A DNA stretch of 64,000 bases from Pseudomonas sp. MWU13-2100 (GTDB lineage: Bacteria; Pseudomonadota; Gammaproteobacteria; Pseudomonadales; Pseudomonadaceae): contig NZ_JALLIX010000008.1 of assembly GCF_023242365.1 (NCBI RefSeq), forward strand, positions 120,371 through 184,370, in the 5' to 3' direction. The notes beneath the pieces are model-generated. The model was not told where the DNA came from, ran no database searches, and saw nothing but the letters and a program-made list of their open reading frames with translations. Below, piece by piece: positions 18,515 through 28,225 of this stretch (positions within the stretch are counted from its first letter, which is position 1; each line of letters opens with the position of its first letter). Made by a program: the position numbers and the translations under genes.

Positions 18515-19462
18515 TCAGTCGTGGAAAACCATGTTTCTGGTTTCCCCCATCAACAGCGCCTGATTGCGCTCCGTCACATCCCGAATGTAATCCCACAACA
18601 AGGTAATGCGCTTGAGCTTGCGCAGATCCTCCCGGCAGTACATCCAGAACTGCCGGGTGATATTCACCTCATCCGCCAGCACCGGCAGCAACCTCGGGTC
18701 CTGGGCCGCGAGGAAACACGGCAGGATCGCCAGCGCCCGGCCCTGCTGCGCCGCGACGAACTGGGCGATCACGCTGGTGCTGCGCAAATTCGCCGTGGCA
18801 TTCGGCAGGGCATTGGCCAGGTACAGCAGTTCATTGCTGAACGCCAAGTCATCTACATAACTGACAAAGCGATGCCGGCCCAAATCATTGGCACGACGGA
18901 TCGGCGGATGCTGGTCCAGATATTCCTGGGTTGCATACAGTTGCAAGCGGTAGTCACACAGCTTGCAGCACACATACGGTCCGTGCTCCGGGCGCTCCAG
19001 CGCAATGACGATATCCGCCTCGCGCTTGGACAAACTGATGAAGTGCGGCAACGGCAGGATATCGACGGAAATCGCCGGATAGGCGTCGACGAAATGACTC
19101 AACTGCGGAGTGATGAAAAAGCTGCCGAAACCTTCCGTGCAGCCCATCCGCACATGCCCCGACAGCGCCACCCCAGACCCCGAGACCTGCTCGCAAGCCA
19201 TATGCAAGGTGCTCTCGATGGACTCCGCATAGCCCAGCAGACGCTGGCCCTCGGCGGTCAGCACAAAACCATTGGTCCGGGATTTTTCAAAGAGCAAGGT
19301 GCCTAGCGCACCCTCCAATGAGTTGATCCGGCGCGACACCGTGGTGTAGTCCACCCCCAGGCGTTTGGCCGCGCTGCTGGCCTTGCGGGTACGGGCGACC
19401 TCGAGGAAAAACTTCAGGTCGTCCCAGTTCAATGAACCTAAAGACGTGATGTTTTTTTGCAT
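18515..19462 (-). CDS. LysR family regulator, divergent from mmsAB
   Basis: 315-residue LysR-type regulator: N-terminal winged helix ([38 protein letters not shown], residues about 10-60) and a periplasmic-binding-like effector domain. The ATG at 19462 is preferred to an upstream one because LysR proteins normally start 5-15 residues before this helix. It is transcribed away from mmsA with about 145 bp between them, which suggests it controls valine-catabolic mmsAB; in P. aeruginosa that role belongs to the AraC-type MmsR, so this would be a different arrangement. Its 3' end is duplicated at 14988. Confidence 0.88.
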   Translation of the reverse strand: MQKNITSLGSLNWDDLKFFLEVARTRKASSAAKRLGVDYTTVSRRINSLEGALGTLLFEKSRTNGFVLTAEGQRLLGYAESIESTLHMACEQVSGSGVALSGHVRMGCTEGFGSFFITPQLSHFVDAYPAISVDILPLPHFISLSKREADIVIALERPEHGPYVCCKLCDYRLQLYATQEYLDQHPPIRRANDLGRHRFVSYVDDLAFSNELLYLANALPNATANLRSTSVIAQFVAAQQGRALAILPCFLAAQDPRLLPVLADEVNITRQFWMYCREDLRKLKRITLLWDYIRDVTERNQALLMGETRNMVFHD

Positions 19463-19477
19463 GTTGGTCCGGTTTTT

Positions 19478-19506
19478 ATGTGCATTCTTATTAGAAGAAC
19501 GCACAT
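19478..19506. promoter_or_regulatory. Probable LysR operator between lysR and mmsA
   Basis: Nested dyad: ATGTGC (19478-19483) with GCACAT (19501-19506) and inside it TTCT / AGAA around TATT. Position and symmetry fit a LysR recognition site controlling both genes. Confidence 0.55.
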
Positions 19507-19607
19507 CTATACTCCAAAAACAGTCCAGTCACCATGCTCGGGCGCTGCCTCGCCCGTTTCGGACCGCCCGTCCAGGATTCGCCCCTACAACAATTCAGGA
19601 GACTTCA

Positions 19608-21131
19608 ATGAACGTTTCTCTCAAGCCCGACACCACCCTCAAGACCGCCAAGCTGCTGATCAATGGCGAGTGGGTCGAATCCCAGACCAATGACTGGCAC
19701 GACATCGTCAACCCGGCAACCCAAGAGGTCCTGGCCAAAGTCCCGTTCGCCACCGCCGCTGAAGTCAATGCCGCCATCGACGCCGCGCACCGCGCTTTCC
19801 AGACCTGGAAGCTGACCCCCATCGGCGCGCGCATGCGCATCATGCTCAAGCTGCAAGCGCTGATCCGCGAACACTCCAAGCGTATCGCCGTGGTCCTCAG
19901 CGCCGAGCAGGGCAAGACCATTGCCGATGCCGAAGGCGATATCTTCCGTGGCCTGGAAGTGGTGGAACACGCTTGCTCCATCGGCACTCTGCAGATGGGC
20001 GAGTTCGCCGAGAACGTCGCCGGCGGTGTCGACACCTATACCCTGCGCCAACCCATCGGTGTCTGCGCCGGGATCACCCCCTTCAACTTCCCGGCGATGA
20101 TTCCGCTGTGGATGTTCCCGATGGCGATTGCCTGCGGCAACACCTTCGTCCTCAAGCCGTCCGAGCAGGACCCGCTGTCGACCCTGCTGCTGGTGGAGCT
20201 GGCGCTGGAAGCCGGTGTGCCGCCGGGCGTGCTGAACGTGGTGCATGGCGGCAAGGAGGTGGTGGATGCACTGTGCACCCACAAGGACATCAAGGCCGTT
20301 TCCTTCGTCGGTTCGACCGCCGTCGGCACCCATGTCTACGACCTCGCCGGCCGCCACGGCAAGCGCGTGCAGTCGATGATGGGGGCGAAAAACCACGCGG
20401 TGGTGCTGCCCGATGCCAACCGTGAACAGACCCTCAATGCCTTGGTCGGTGCCGGTTTCGGCGCGGCCGGCCAGCGCTGCATGGCCACCTCGGTGGTGGT
20501 GCTGGTGGGCGCGGCGAAACAATGGCTGCCGGACCTCAAGGCCCTGGCGCAGAAACTCAAGGTCAATGCCGGCAGCGAGGCGGGCACCGATGTCGGTCCG
20601 CTGATTTCCAAACGGGCGAAAGAGCGTGTGCTGGGCCTGATCGAAAGCGGCATCAAGGAAGGCGCCAAGCTCGAACTGGATGGCCGCGATATCCAGGTGC
20701 CGGGGTTCGAACAGGGCAACTTCGTCGGCCCGACCCTGTTCTCCGGGGTGACCACCGATATGCAGATCTACACCCAGGAAATCTTCGGCCCGGTGCTGGT
20801 GGTGCTGGAAGTCGACACCCTCGACGAGGCGATTGCCCTGGTCAACGCCAACCCGTTCGGCAACGGTACCGGCCTGTTCACCCAGAGCGGCGCCTCGGCG
20901 CGCAAGTTCCAGAGCGAAATCGATGTCGGTCAGGTCGGCATCAACATCCCGATCCCGGTGCCGGTGCCGTTCTTCAGCTTCACCGGTTCGCGCGGTTCCA
21001 AGCTCGGCGATCTCGGGCCGTACGGCAAGCAGGTGGTGCAGTTCTACACTCAGACCAAGACCGTCACCAGTCGCTGGTTCGACGATGACAGTGTCAACCA
21101 TGGTGTGAACACCACCATCAATCTGCGCTGA
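19608..21131 (+). CDS. mmsA: Methylmalonate-semialdehyde dehydrogenase (CoA-acylating)
   Basis: 507 residues. NAD-dependent enzyme turning methylmalonate semialdehyde into propionyl-CoA in valine catabolism. The catalytic Cys291 is in [10 protein letters not shown]; the family-typical [13 protein letters not shown] occurs near residue 160 and the nucleotide-binding SFVGSTAVG follows. The ATG at 19608 has AGGAG 8 nt upstream; an open extension to 19365 is the mirror of the lysR start and is not used. mmsB follows 14 nt later, as in the classical mmsAB operon. Confidence 0.95.
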   Translation: MNVSLKPDTTLKTAKLLINGEWVESQTNDWHDIVNPATQEVLAKVPFATAAEVNAAIDAAHRAFQTWKLTPIGARMRIMLKLQALIREHSKRIAVVLSAEQGKTIADAEGDIFRGLEVVEHACSIGTLQMGEFAENVAGGVDTYTLRQPIGVCAGITPFNFPAMIPLWMFPMAIACGNTFVLKPSEQDPLSTLLLVELALEAGVPPGVLNVVHGGKEVVDALCTHKDIKAVSFVGSTAVGTHVYDLAGRHGKRVQSMMGAKNHAVVLPDANREQTLNALVGAGFGAAGQRCMATSVVVLVGAAKQWLPDLKALAQKLKVNAGSEAGTDVGPLISKRAKERVLGLIESGIKEGAKLELDGRDIQVPGFEQGNFVGPTLFSGVTTDMQIYTQEIFGPVLVVLEVDTLDEAIALVNANPFGNGTGLFTQSGASARKFQSEIDVGQVGINIPIPVPVPFFSFTGSRGSKLGDLGPYGKQVVQFYTQTKTVTSRWFDDDSVNHGVNTTINLR

Positions 21132-21145
21132 GCGAGGAGTCTGCC

Positions 21146-22030
21146 ATGAAGATTGCATTTATCGGCTTGGGCAACATGGGCGCGCCGATGGCGCGCAACC
21201 TGATCAAGGCCGGGCATAGCCTGAACCTGTTCGACCTGAACAAGAGCGTGCTGGAAGAGTTGGCAGCGCTTGGCGGGACCATCAGCGCATCGCCGAAAGC
21301 CGCGGCCCAGGGTAGTGAGCTGGTGATCACCATGCTGCCGGCGGCGGCCCATGTGCGCAGTGTCTGGCTGGGCGAGGACGGTGTGCTGGCCGGTATCGGT
21401 CGCGGTGTTCCGGCGGTGGATTGCAGCACCATCGATCCGCAGACCGCCAAGGATGTCGCGGCGGCGGCGGCCAAGCAGGGGGTGGCAATGGGCGATGCGC
21501 CGGTATCCGGTGGGACCGGCGGTGCGGCGGCCGGGACCCTGACCTTCATGGTCGGCGCTTCGGCGGAGCTGTTCGCCACCCTGCAACCGGTGCTGGTGCA
21601 GATGGGCCGCAACATCGTCCATTGCGGCGAAGTGGGCACCGGGCAGATCGCCAAGATCTGTAACAACCTGCTGCTGGGCATTTCCATGGTCGGGGTCAGC
21701 GAAGCCATGGCCCTGGGCGCGGCACTGGGGATCGACACCCAGGTGCTGGCCGGGGTCATCAACAGTTCCACCGGGCGTTGCTGGAGTTCGGAGACCTATA
21801 ACCCCTGGCCGGGGATCGTCGAGACGGCGCCGGCTTCGCGTGGTTATACCGGCGGTTTCGGTGCCGAGTTGATGTTGAAGGATTTGGGGCTGGCGACGGA
21901 AGCGGCGCGTCAGGCGCATCAGCCGGTAGTGCTGGGCGCGGTGGCGCAGCAGCTTTACCAGGCGATGAGTTTGCGCGGGGACGGTGGCCTGGATTTCTCG
22001 GCGATCATCAACGGCTATCGCAAACCGTAG
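21146..22030 (+). CDS. mmsB: 3-hydroxyisobutyrate dehydrogenase
   Basis: 294 residues. Oxidises 3-hydroxyisobutyrate to methylmalonate semialdehyde, the substrate of MmsA. N-terminal Rossmann motif FIGLGNMGAPMARNL (residues 5-19), substrate-binding region DAPVSGGTGGAAAGTLTFMVG, and catalytic Lys170 in GQIAKICNNLLLG. Length and motifs are typical. A GAGGAG-like ribosome site is present. Confidence 0.95.
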   Translation: MKIAFIGLGNMGAPMARNLIKAGHSLNLFDLNKSVLEELAALGGTISASPKAAAQGSELVITMLPAAAHVRSVWLGEDGVLAGIGRGVPAVDCSTIDPQTAKDVAAAAAKQGVAMGDAPVSGGTGGAAAGTLTFMVGASAELFATLQPVLVQMGRNIVHCGEVGTGQIAKICNNLLLGISMVGVSEAMALGAALGIDTQVLAGVINSSTGRCWSSETYNPWPGIVETAPASRGYTGGFGAELMLKDLGLATEAARQAHQPVVLGAVAQQLYQAMSLRGDGGLDFSAIINGYRKP

Positions 22031-22078
22031 GTCTGTGGGGGCGGGGATTGGAGGATTGACGGATCGTTGCGGCGCCGC

Positions 22079-22123
22079 GAAGGGAGCACCGCGGTGTGCC
22101 TGCAAGACCGCGGTGCTCCCTTT
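22079..22123 (+). terminator. Long perfect hairpin after mmsB
   Basis: 16-bp perfect stem AAGGGAGCACCGCGGT (22080-22095) with ACCGCGGTGCTCCCTT (22107-22122) and an 11-nt loop, followed by a short T-stretch. It could terminate mmsAB, although it also merges into the REP elements that follow. Confidence 0.55.
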
Positions 22124-22300
22124 GCGGGCAAGCTCCGCTCCCACAGGGTTTTTCGTATGACGATATTGTTGTGTTGGAACAGCGCTTTAATGTGGGAGCG
22201 GAGCTTGCCCGCGAAGAACGATAATGCGCTGTATCTGTAAGACCGCAGCCTTCTCTTCGCGGCGCAGCGGCGATGCGACAAGCTACGCACTCACACACCT
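22124..22300. repeat. REP cluster between mmsB and polB
   Basis: REP arms GCGGGCAAGCTCCGCTCCCA (about 22125-22144) and GTGGGAGCGGAGCTTGCCCG (about 22193-22212), inverted to each other, then a degenerate arm to about 22290. Confidence 0.75.
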
Positions 22301-22352
22301 GACCGCCCAGGGCGCGTAGAATCATCCCCCTGAAAATGCTTTCGAGGTGCGG

Positions 22353-24719
22353 GTGGTGGATCTACAGCAGGGTTTTGTCCTGACCCGGCATTGGCGCGAC
22401 ACCCCCACGGGCACGCAGGTCGAGTTCTGGCTGGCCACCGACAACGGTCCCCGGCATGTCCGGCTCCCGCCGCAACCCTCCGTCGCCTTCATTCCCGTCG
22501 CCCATCGCCAACGTGCCGAAGCCTTGCTGCGCGGTGAGCGTGGGGTCGAACTGCGTCCCCTGGAACTGCTGGACTTTCACCATCGCCCCGTCCTCGGCCT
22601 GTATTGCCAGCAACACCGGCAACTGATGAATATCGAAAAGCTGCTGCGCAAGGCCGGCGTCGATGTCTACGAAGCCGATATCCGCCCGCCCGAACGCTTC
22701 CTGATGGAGCGCTTTATCACCGCCCCGGTTCAGTTCGGCGGCACGGCCAATGCCGACGGCCCGCTGCTCGATACCCAGATGAAACCGGCGCCGGACTATC
22801 GTCCGCGCTTGAAACTGGTGTCGTTGGATATCGAGACCACCATGCAGGGCGAGCTGTATTCCATCGCCCTGGAAGGCTGCGGCGAGCGCCAGGTGTACAT
22901 GCTCGGGCCGGCCAACGGCGACGCCTCGCAGGTGGACTTCAAGTTCGACTACCGCGACAGCCGTGCCGGCTTGCTCGAAGCCCTGAACGACTGGCTGGCC
23001 CTGCACGACCCCGACGCGATCATCGGCTGGAACCTGGTGCAGTTCGACCTGCGCGTACTGCACGAACACGCCGAGCGCCTGAAGGTGCCACTGCGCCTGG
23101 GACGTGGCGGCGACGTCATGGGCTGGCGCGACAACGGCGCACGCAATACCCACTACTTCGCGGCCGCCGCCGGGCGCTTGATCATCGACGGCATCGAGGC
23201 CCTGCGCTCGGCCACCTGGAGCTTTCCTTCCTTCAGCCTCGAATATGTGGCGCAACACCTGCTCGGTGAAGGCAAGTCCATCGACAACCCCTACCAGCGG
23301 ATGGACGAAATCGACCGCATGTTCGCCGAGGACAAGCCCGCCCTGGCGCGCTACAACCTCAGGGACTGCGAGCTGGTGACGCGGATCTTCGACAAGACCC
23401 AGTTGCTGACCTTCCTGCTCGAACGCGCCACGGTCACCGGCCTGCCCACCGACCGCAGCGGCGGTTCGGTGGCGGCCTTCACCCATCTCTACCTGCCGTT
23501 GATGCATCGCCAGGGTTTTGTCGCGCCGAACCTGGGCGAGCGCACTCCCGAAGCCAGCCCCGGCGGTTTTGTGATGGACTCGCGGCCCGGCCTGTACGAG
23601 TCGGTGCTGGTGCTCGATTACAAAAGCCTCTATCCGTCGATCATCCGCACCTTTCTGATCGACCCGGTAGGTCTGGTGGAAGGCCTGCGCCATCCCGACG
23701 ACAGTGACTCGGTAGCCGGCTTTCGTGGCGCGCGTTTCTCACGCACGCGGCATTGCCTGCCGGCCATCGTCGAGAGCGTCTGGCGGGGGCGGGAGGCGGC
23801 CAAGCGCGAGCACAATGCGCCGCTGTCCCAGGCCTTGAAGATCATCATGAACGCCTTCTACGGTGTGCTTGGTTCCAGCGGCTGTCGCTTCTTCGATACG
23901 CGCCTGGCGTCCTCCATCACCCTGCGTGGTCACGAGATCATGCGACGGACCCGGCAGTTGATCGAGGCCCAGGGTTATGCGGTGATCTATGGCGACACCG
24001 ACTCCACCTTTGTCTGGCTCAAACGCGCCCACAGCGATGACGATGCCGCGCAGATCGGTCGCAGCCTGGTGGCCCAGGTCAACCAATGGTGGCGTGAGCA
24101 CCTGCAGCAGGAGCTCGGGTTGAGCAGCGCCCTGGAGTTGCAGTTCGAAACCCACTTCAGCCGCTTCCTGATGCCGACCATCCGGGGTGCCGAGGAGGGC
24201 AGCAAGAAACGTTATGCCGGGTTGGTCACCCGTGCCGACGGTAGCCAGGAGATGATCTACAAGGGGCTGGAAACCGTGCGCAGCGACTGGTCGCCATTGG
24301 CCCAGGATTTCCAGCAGGAGTTGTACCGGCGGATCTTCGACCGGATGCCCTATCAGGACTATGTGCGTGACTATGTGCGTCGCACTTTGGCCGGCGAGCT
24401 GGACGACCGACTGATTTACCGCAAGCGCCTGCGCCGCCAGTTGGGCGACTACCAGCGCAACGTGCCGCCCCATGTGCGGGCCGCGCGCCTGGCCGACGAG
24501 TACAACGACGCGCAAGGTCGGCCCCGGCAGTACCAGAGCGGTGGCTGGATCAGCTACGTGATCACCCTGGCCGGCCCCGAACCGCTGGAGATACGCCGCG
24601 CGCCGATCGACTACGACCACTACATCACTCGGCAGCTACAACCGGTGGCGGACGCGATCCTGCCGTTTGTGCAGGATGATTTCAGCACCCTGATCGGCGG
24701 GCAGTTGGGATTGTTCTGA
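22353..24719 (+). CDS. polB: DNA polymerase II (family B)
   Basis: About 788 residues, the normal size for bacterial Pol II. The N-terminal 3'-5' exonuclease has the DxE motif ([10 protein letters not shown] near residue 155) and [11 protein letters not shown]; polymerase motifs are DYKSLYPSI near residue 424 and [11 protein letters not shown] near residue 541. Pol II performs translesion synthesis and replication restart. Several GTG codons could be the start (22347, 22353, 22356); a CGAGG site best serves 22353 or 22356. No LexA box of the CTGT-N8-ACAG type was found close upstream. Confidence 0.94.
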   Translation: MVDLQQGFVLTRHWRDTPTGTQVEFWLATDNGPRHVRLPPQPSVAFIPVAHRQRAEALLRGERGVELRPLELLDFHHRPVLGLYCQQHRQLMNIEKLLRKAGVDVYEADIRPPERFLMERFITAPVQFGGTANADGPLLDTQMKPAPDYRPRLKLVSLDIETTMQGELYSIALEGCGERQVYMLGPANGDASQVDFKFDYRDSRAGLLEALNDWLALHDPDAIIGWNLVQFDLRVLHEHAERLKVPLRLGRGGDVMGWRDNGARNTHYFAAAAGRLIIDGIEALRSATWSFPSFSLEYVAQHLLGEGKSIDNPYQRMDEIDRMFAEDKPALARYNLRDCELVTRIFDKTQLLTFLLERATVTGLPTDRSGGSVAAFTHLYLPLMHRQGFVAPNLGERTPEASPGGFVMDSRPGLYESVLVLDYKSLYPSIIRTFLIDPVGLVEGLRHPDDSDSVAGFRGARFSRTRHCLPAIVESVWRGREAAKREHNAPLSQALKIIMNAFYGVLGSSGCRFFDTRLASSITLRGHEIMRRTRQLIEAQGYAVIYGDTDSTFVWLKRAHSDDDAAQIGRSLVAQVNQWWREHLQQELGLSSALELQFETHFSRFLMPTIRGAEEGSKKRYAGLVTRADGSQEMIYKGLETVRSDWSPLAQDFQQELYRRIFDRMPYQDYVRDYVRRTLAGELDDRLIYRKRLRRQLGDYQRNVPPHVRAARLADEYNDAQGRPRQYQSGGWISYVITLAGPEPLEIRRAPIDYDHYITRQLQPVADAILPFVQDDFSTLIGGQLGLF

Positions 24720-25156
24720 GCCACGCAGCGGGGTGAATTTCAGAGCAGACAGGCACCAGATTGGCGCGACGGCTGCACCGCTCTCGCGCTTTGGTCTTAT
24801 CAAGCCGCCCTCAACGTATCGCTCAAATGATGTTCAGTACGATTACGCGCCGAAAAAGAGCCTGAAAGACCCTTGCTCGGAAAATAAGCGTCTACGCTGA
24901 GCAAGCACTCTAAAGAACAATTTACATCGCTCGATGTATCCATTCTAAAGCGTTCAGTCGCGCCAATCGAAAAGCGACCACACGACACAGCCCATTCAAG
25001 AGCATGTCTGCAAGCACCCATCAGACGGCTTATGGTTTTTCTGGCGCGTATTTTGCTGAAGCGTGTTTATCAGGCTTGCGGTTGTGACCAATTTCGCACG
25101 CATATGTATTCAAAATAACGCCAATCAGAATGCGCAAAATCATGGGAGTCAGCCCA
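24720..25156. other. 437-bp stretch without a convincing gene
   Basis: Only a 73-codon leftward open frame (24800-25021) occurs, without a ribosome binding site or recognisable features. The right part is AT-richer and should carry the promoter of the NCS1 transporter gene. Confidence 0.5.
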
Positions 25157-26635
25157 ATGTCTATCGATGCAAACCAGGTCCCGGTGGTCGTCATCACCGG
25201 CGCCCACGCCCAGCTCTACAACCAGGATCTCGCTCCCACGTCGGCGCAGGGACGCACCTGGGGGACGTTCAGCCTGTTCTCGATGTGGATGTCCGACGTT
25301 CACTCGGTCGGCGGTTATACCTTTGCCGCCAGCCTGTTCTTTCTCGGGCTGACGGGCTGGCAGGTGCTGCTCTCGATGATCGTCGGGATCACGATCGTCT
25401 ACTTCCTGATGAACCTGATCGGCAGGCCATCGCAAAAATATGGCATCCCCTTCCCGGTGGTCGCGCGTATGTCTTTCGGCGTCCGGGGCGCCAATCTCGC
25501 CGCGGTGGTGCGGGGGATCGTCGGTATCGTCTGGTACGGCGTGCAGACCTATTTCGCCTCCAAGGCGGTGCAGGTGCTGGTGATCGCGGTACTGCCCTGG
25601 GCGGCGGACTTCACCCACAACAGCCTGCTGGGGCTGTCCACCCTGGGCTGGATCAGTTTCACCTTCATGTGGTTCTTTCAGCTGGTGATCTTCCTCGCCG
25701 GGATGGAGACGATTCGCAAATTTATCGATTTCTGCGGCCCGGTGGTCTATCTGGTCATGTTCGCGCTGGCCGGCTGGATGATCTCCAAGACCGGCCTGGG
25801 CAGCTTCTCGATGCAGTTCTCCGACAAGCACTTCACGGGCCTGGAGTCGATCGGTCTGATGGCCAGCGCCGCGATGCTGATCGTTGCCTACTTTGCCGCG
25901 CTGTTGCTTAACTTCGGCGACTTTTCCCGTTTCGCCAAGACTGAAGCGGTGATGAAAAAAGGCAACTTCTGGGGCCTGCCGGTGAATTTCATCGTCTTCG
26001 CGATCATCACGGTGATTGTCACGGGCGGTTCGATGAAGGTCTTCGGCGAGGCGATCATGGACCCGGTGCTGATTGTCGAGAAAATCAATAACCCACTGGT
26101 CTCGATCATTGGCGCGCTGACCTTCATCGTCGCCACCATGGGCATCAATATCGTGGCGAACTTCGTCTCGCCCGCCTATGACATCGCCAATCTGGCACCG
26201 CAGAAAATCAACTTCAGACTGGGCGGCCTGATCACTTCGATCCTGTCGGTGCTGGTCTGCCCCTGGCTGTTCGTCTCGAGTCCCCAGGCGATCACGATAT
26301 TCGTGAGTATCTTCGGTGCCGTGCTGGGGCCGATGTTCGGCATTATGGTCGCCGACTACTATCGGGTGAAGCGCCAGGTCATCAAGCTGGAGGATCTGTA
26401 CACGCTGTCGCCTGAAGGCTCGCTGTATTTCGAGGGCGGCTGGAACAGCAAGGCCTTGTTCGCCCTGATCGTTTCGGGAAGCCTGTCGATCGGCTTGGCG
26501 TTGCTGGGCGCATTCGGCTTGATTTTCAATGTCGGTGACTGGGGCTGGCTGATCGGTGCCGGCAGCGCAGCGCTTGTCTATGTGGCGGCCAATCGCTGGG
26601 GGACGGCCGTTTCAGCCCTCGGCGAAACGGTCTAG
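25157..26635 (+). CDS. NCS1 family nucleobase/cation symporter
   Basis: 492-residue inner-membrane transporter with about 12 helices. NCS1/Mhp1-like features: the N-terminal WGTFSLFSMWMSDVHSVGGYTFAASLFFLGLTGWQ in helices 1-2, FPVVARMSFGVRGANLAAVVRGIVGIVWYGVQTYFA, and GDFSRFAKTE in the middle. The family imports cytosine, allantoin, uracil, hydantoins and thiamine precursors. The ATG at 25157 has a GGGAG site. It converges with a cupin gene and is near a LysR gene; the substrate is unknown. Confidence 0.9.
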   Translation: MSIDANQVPVVVITGAHAQLYNQDLAPTSAQGRTWGTFSLFSMWMSDVHSVGGYTFAASLFFLGLTGWQVLLSMIVGITIVYFLMNLIGRPSQKYGIPFPVVARMSFGVRGANLAAVVRGIVGIVWYGVQTYFASKAVQVLVIAVLPWAADFTHNSLLGLSTLGWISFTFMWFFQLVIFLAGMETIRKFIDFCGPVVYLVMFALAGWMISKTGLGSFSMQFSDKHFTGLESIGLMASAAMLIVAYFAALLLNFGDFSRFAKTEAVMKKGNFWGLPVNFIVFAIITVIVTGGSMKVFGEAIMDPVLIVEKINNPLVSIIGALTFIVATMGINIVANFVSPAYDIANLAPQKINFRLGGLITSILSVLVCPWLFVSSPQAITIFVSIFGAVLGPMFGIMVADYYRVKRQVIKLEDLYTLSPEGSLYFEGGWNSKALFALIVSGSLSIGLALLGAFGLIFNVGDWGWLIGAGSAALVYVAANRWGTAVSALGETV

Positions 26636-26640
26636 AGGGG

Positions 26641-26681
26641 CTGGTGAAACGACGTGACAGGGTTGCTCGTCGTTTCACCAG
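26641..26681. terminator. Hairpin between convergent NCS1 and cupin genes
   Basis: Perfect 14-bp stem CTGGTGAAACGACG / CGTCGTTTCACCAG with a 13-nt loop, 5 nt after the NCS1 stop and 23 nt from the cupin stop. There is no T-run, but the position between converging genes suggests a bidirectional transcription barrier. Confidence 0.6.
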
Positions 26682-26704
26682 CGGTCGGTTCCGGCGCCGC
26701 CGAA

Positions 26705-27052
26705 TCAGGCGAAGACGAAGTACTTGCGCACGGTTTCCACGACTTCCCAGGTGCCTTTCATCCCGGGCTCGATCACGAAGATATCGCCGGCACGCAGGTG
26801 GATCGGCGCCAGGCCGTCCGGGGTGATGATGCAGTAGCCTTCCTGGAAGTGGCAGTACTCCCACTTCAGGTACTCGACCCGCCATTTGCCCGGGGTGCAG
26901 ATCCAGGTGCCCATGATCTTGCTGCCGTCTTCGCTGGTGTAGGCATTGAGGTTGACGGTGTGCGGGTCGCCCGCCAGTTTTTCCCATTTGCAGGCATCAA
27001 GGACCGGCAACGGGTGGGTATCGCGCAGAACGGTGATCGGTGGATTGGACAT
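26705..27052 (-). CDS. Cupin domain-containing protein (EutQ-like)
   Basis: 115-residue single-domain cupin. The motif GKWRVEYLKWEYCHFQEGYCIITPDG, then LRAGDIFVIEPGMKGTWEVVETVRKYFVF, is typical of the cupin_3/EutQ-like group of small sugar-acid or unknown-substrate binding proteins. The metal-binding His set is incomplete. It lies 39 nt downstream of a LysR gene on the same strand and may be co-transcribed with it. Confidence 0.83.
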   Translation of the reverse strand: MSNPPITVLRDTHPLPVLDACKWEKLAGDPHTVNLNAYTSEDGSKIMGTWICTPGKWRVEYLKWEYCHFQEGYCIITPDGLAPIHLRAGDIFVIEPGMKGTWEVVETVRKYFVFA

Positions 27053-27091
27053 GTTGGGCTCCGGGCGCAGGTTCGTGAGGAAGCCTGCACC

Positions 27092-28030
27092 CTAGCGGTC
27101 GTCGGCAGCGGGCAGTTGTCCAGGTTCGACATCGACCTGCCCATGAGCGCATAAAGCCTCGAGCAAGGCGCGGGCGTAACCCGGCAGGTGTTCGAACGAA
27201 CGGGCGCACAGCAGCAGTTTGCGTCGGGCCCAGGGCTCGGGCAGTGGACGGCTGACCAGGTCCGCCGTAACCGGCCAACGCTCCAGGGTCGCCTGGGGCA
27301 CGATACCGGGACCCGCACCGCGCGCGACCATGCGCAACACCCCGTCAAAACCGTCGGCGCGCACCCGCAGTTGCAGGCGCATCCCCAGGTGCAAGGCCTG
27401 CTCTTCCAGGTAGGCGGCAAGGGCGCTGCCGGCGGGCAGGCCGACCTGTTCGTGGTGCAGGGTGTCGCTGAAACGCAGGTGGGATGGTTCCGCCAGGGCG
27501 TGGCCCAGGGGGATCGCCACCACCAGCGGATCGTCGCAAAACGGCCGGGTCTGCAAGCCCTGGGTATCCACCGCGTCGGAGACGATGCCGATATCCGCCG
27601 CCCCCTGGCGGATCGCGTGGACGATGCGCAGGCTGGGCAACTCCTGCAGGTCGAGGTCGATATGCGGGTGGCTGCACAGGAAGTCCGCGAGCCGTTCCGG
27701 CAGGTATTCGCTGATCGCGGCGCTGTTGCCCAGCAGGCGGACCTGGCCTTTTATCCCTCGGGCGTATTCGGCCAGGTCCTGGCGCAGGTGTTCGGCCTGT
27801 TGCAGCATCAGCCGGGCATGCTGGGCCAGGGTCTTGCCAGCGGGCGTAGGGGTGACGCCACGGCGGCCGCGCAGGAAAAATGGCGTGCCGAGGGAGGTTT
27901 CCAGGGCCCGTATCCGTGCGCTGGCGGCCGGCAGCGACAAGTGGCTGCGCGCCGCGCCGGCGGTGATATTGCCTGCGTCGAGGATATTCAGGTACAGCCG
28001 AAGGTCGGTCAGGTCGAAGTGCATGCGCAT
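27092..28030 (-). CDS. LysR family transcriptional regulator
   Basis: 312 residues. N-terminal winged helix FDLTDLRLYLNILDAGNITAGAARSHLSLPAASARIRALE (about 4-45), then RGRRGVTPTPAGKTLAQHARLML, then the effector-binding domain. The start at 28030 has a GAG-type site; one two codons downstream is also possible. It is upstream of and co-directional with the cupin gene. Effector unknown. Confidence 0.88.
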   Translation of the reverse strand: MRMHFDLTDLRLYLNILDAGNITAGAARSHLSLPAASARIRALETSLGTPFFLRGRRGVTPTPAGKTLAQHARLMLQQAEHLRQDLAEYARGIKGQVRLLGNSAAISEYLPERLADFLCSHPHIDLDLQELPSLRIVHAIRQGAADIGIVSDAVDTQGLQTRPFCDDPLVVAIPLGHALAEPSHLRFSDTLHHEQVGLPAGSALAAYLEEQALHLGMRLQLRVRADGFDGVLRMVARGAGPGIVPQATLERWPVTADLVSRPLPEPWARRKLLLCARSFEHLPGYARALLEALCAHGQVDVEPGQLPAADDR

Positions 28031-28056
28031 ACGCTCGATTCGGTACGCCGCACCAT

Positions 28057-28142
28057 TGTAGGAGCCAGCTTGCTGGCGATGGCGGTCGTAAGGGCAATGC
28101 AAGACTCAAGGGGCTCATCGCCGGCAAGCCGGCTCCTACAGG
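28057..28142. repeat. REPIN-like inverted repeat
   Basis: Arms TGTAGGAGCCAGCTTGCTGG and GCCGGCAAGCCGGCTCCTAC in inverted orientation around about 45 nt, between divergent genes. Confidence 0.8.
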
Positions 28143-28225
28143 TTGAATCTGTCTCTTGCTATTCAAGAGGCTAGCTCAATGCATGACAGATTTTCAAACC
28201 CGCCGCCCGGGTCCAGTCTGTGGCC

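Larger units (their letters stand above)
18015..18802. repeat. Direct repeat, copy 2
   Basis: 788-bp counterpart of 14200-15275, joined seamlessly to the intact lysR gene, so this end is probably the ancestral locus. It retains the terminator hairpin and leader but has an internal deletion of about 290 bp that removes most of the small gene and the left tip of the REPIN. Confidence 0.95.

Noticed and set aside
18414..19306. Open frame continuing from the truncated small gene on the plus strand
   Set aside because: It is the mirror of the intact lysR gene and has no protein features.
22124..22353. LexA (SOS) box upstream of polB
   Set aside because: CTGTATCTGTAAGACC lacks the second half of CTGT-N8-ACAG.
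24800..25021. Possible 73-residue gene on the minus strand
   Set aside because: No ribosome binding site, no recognisable family and a composition not clearly coding.
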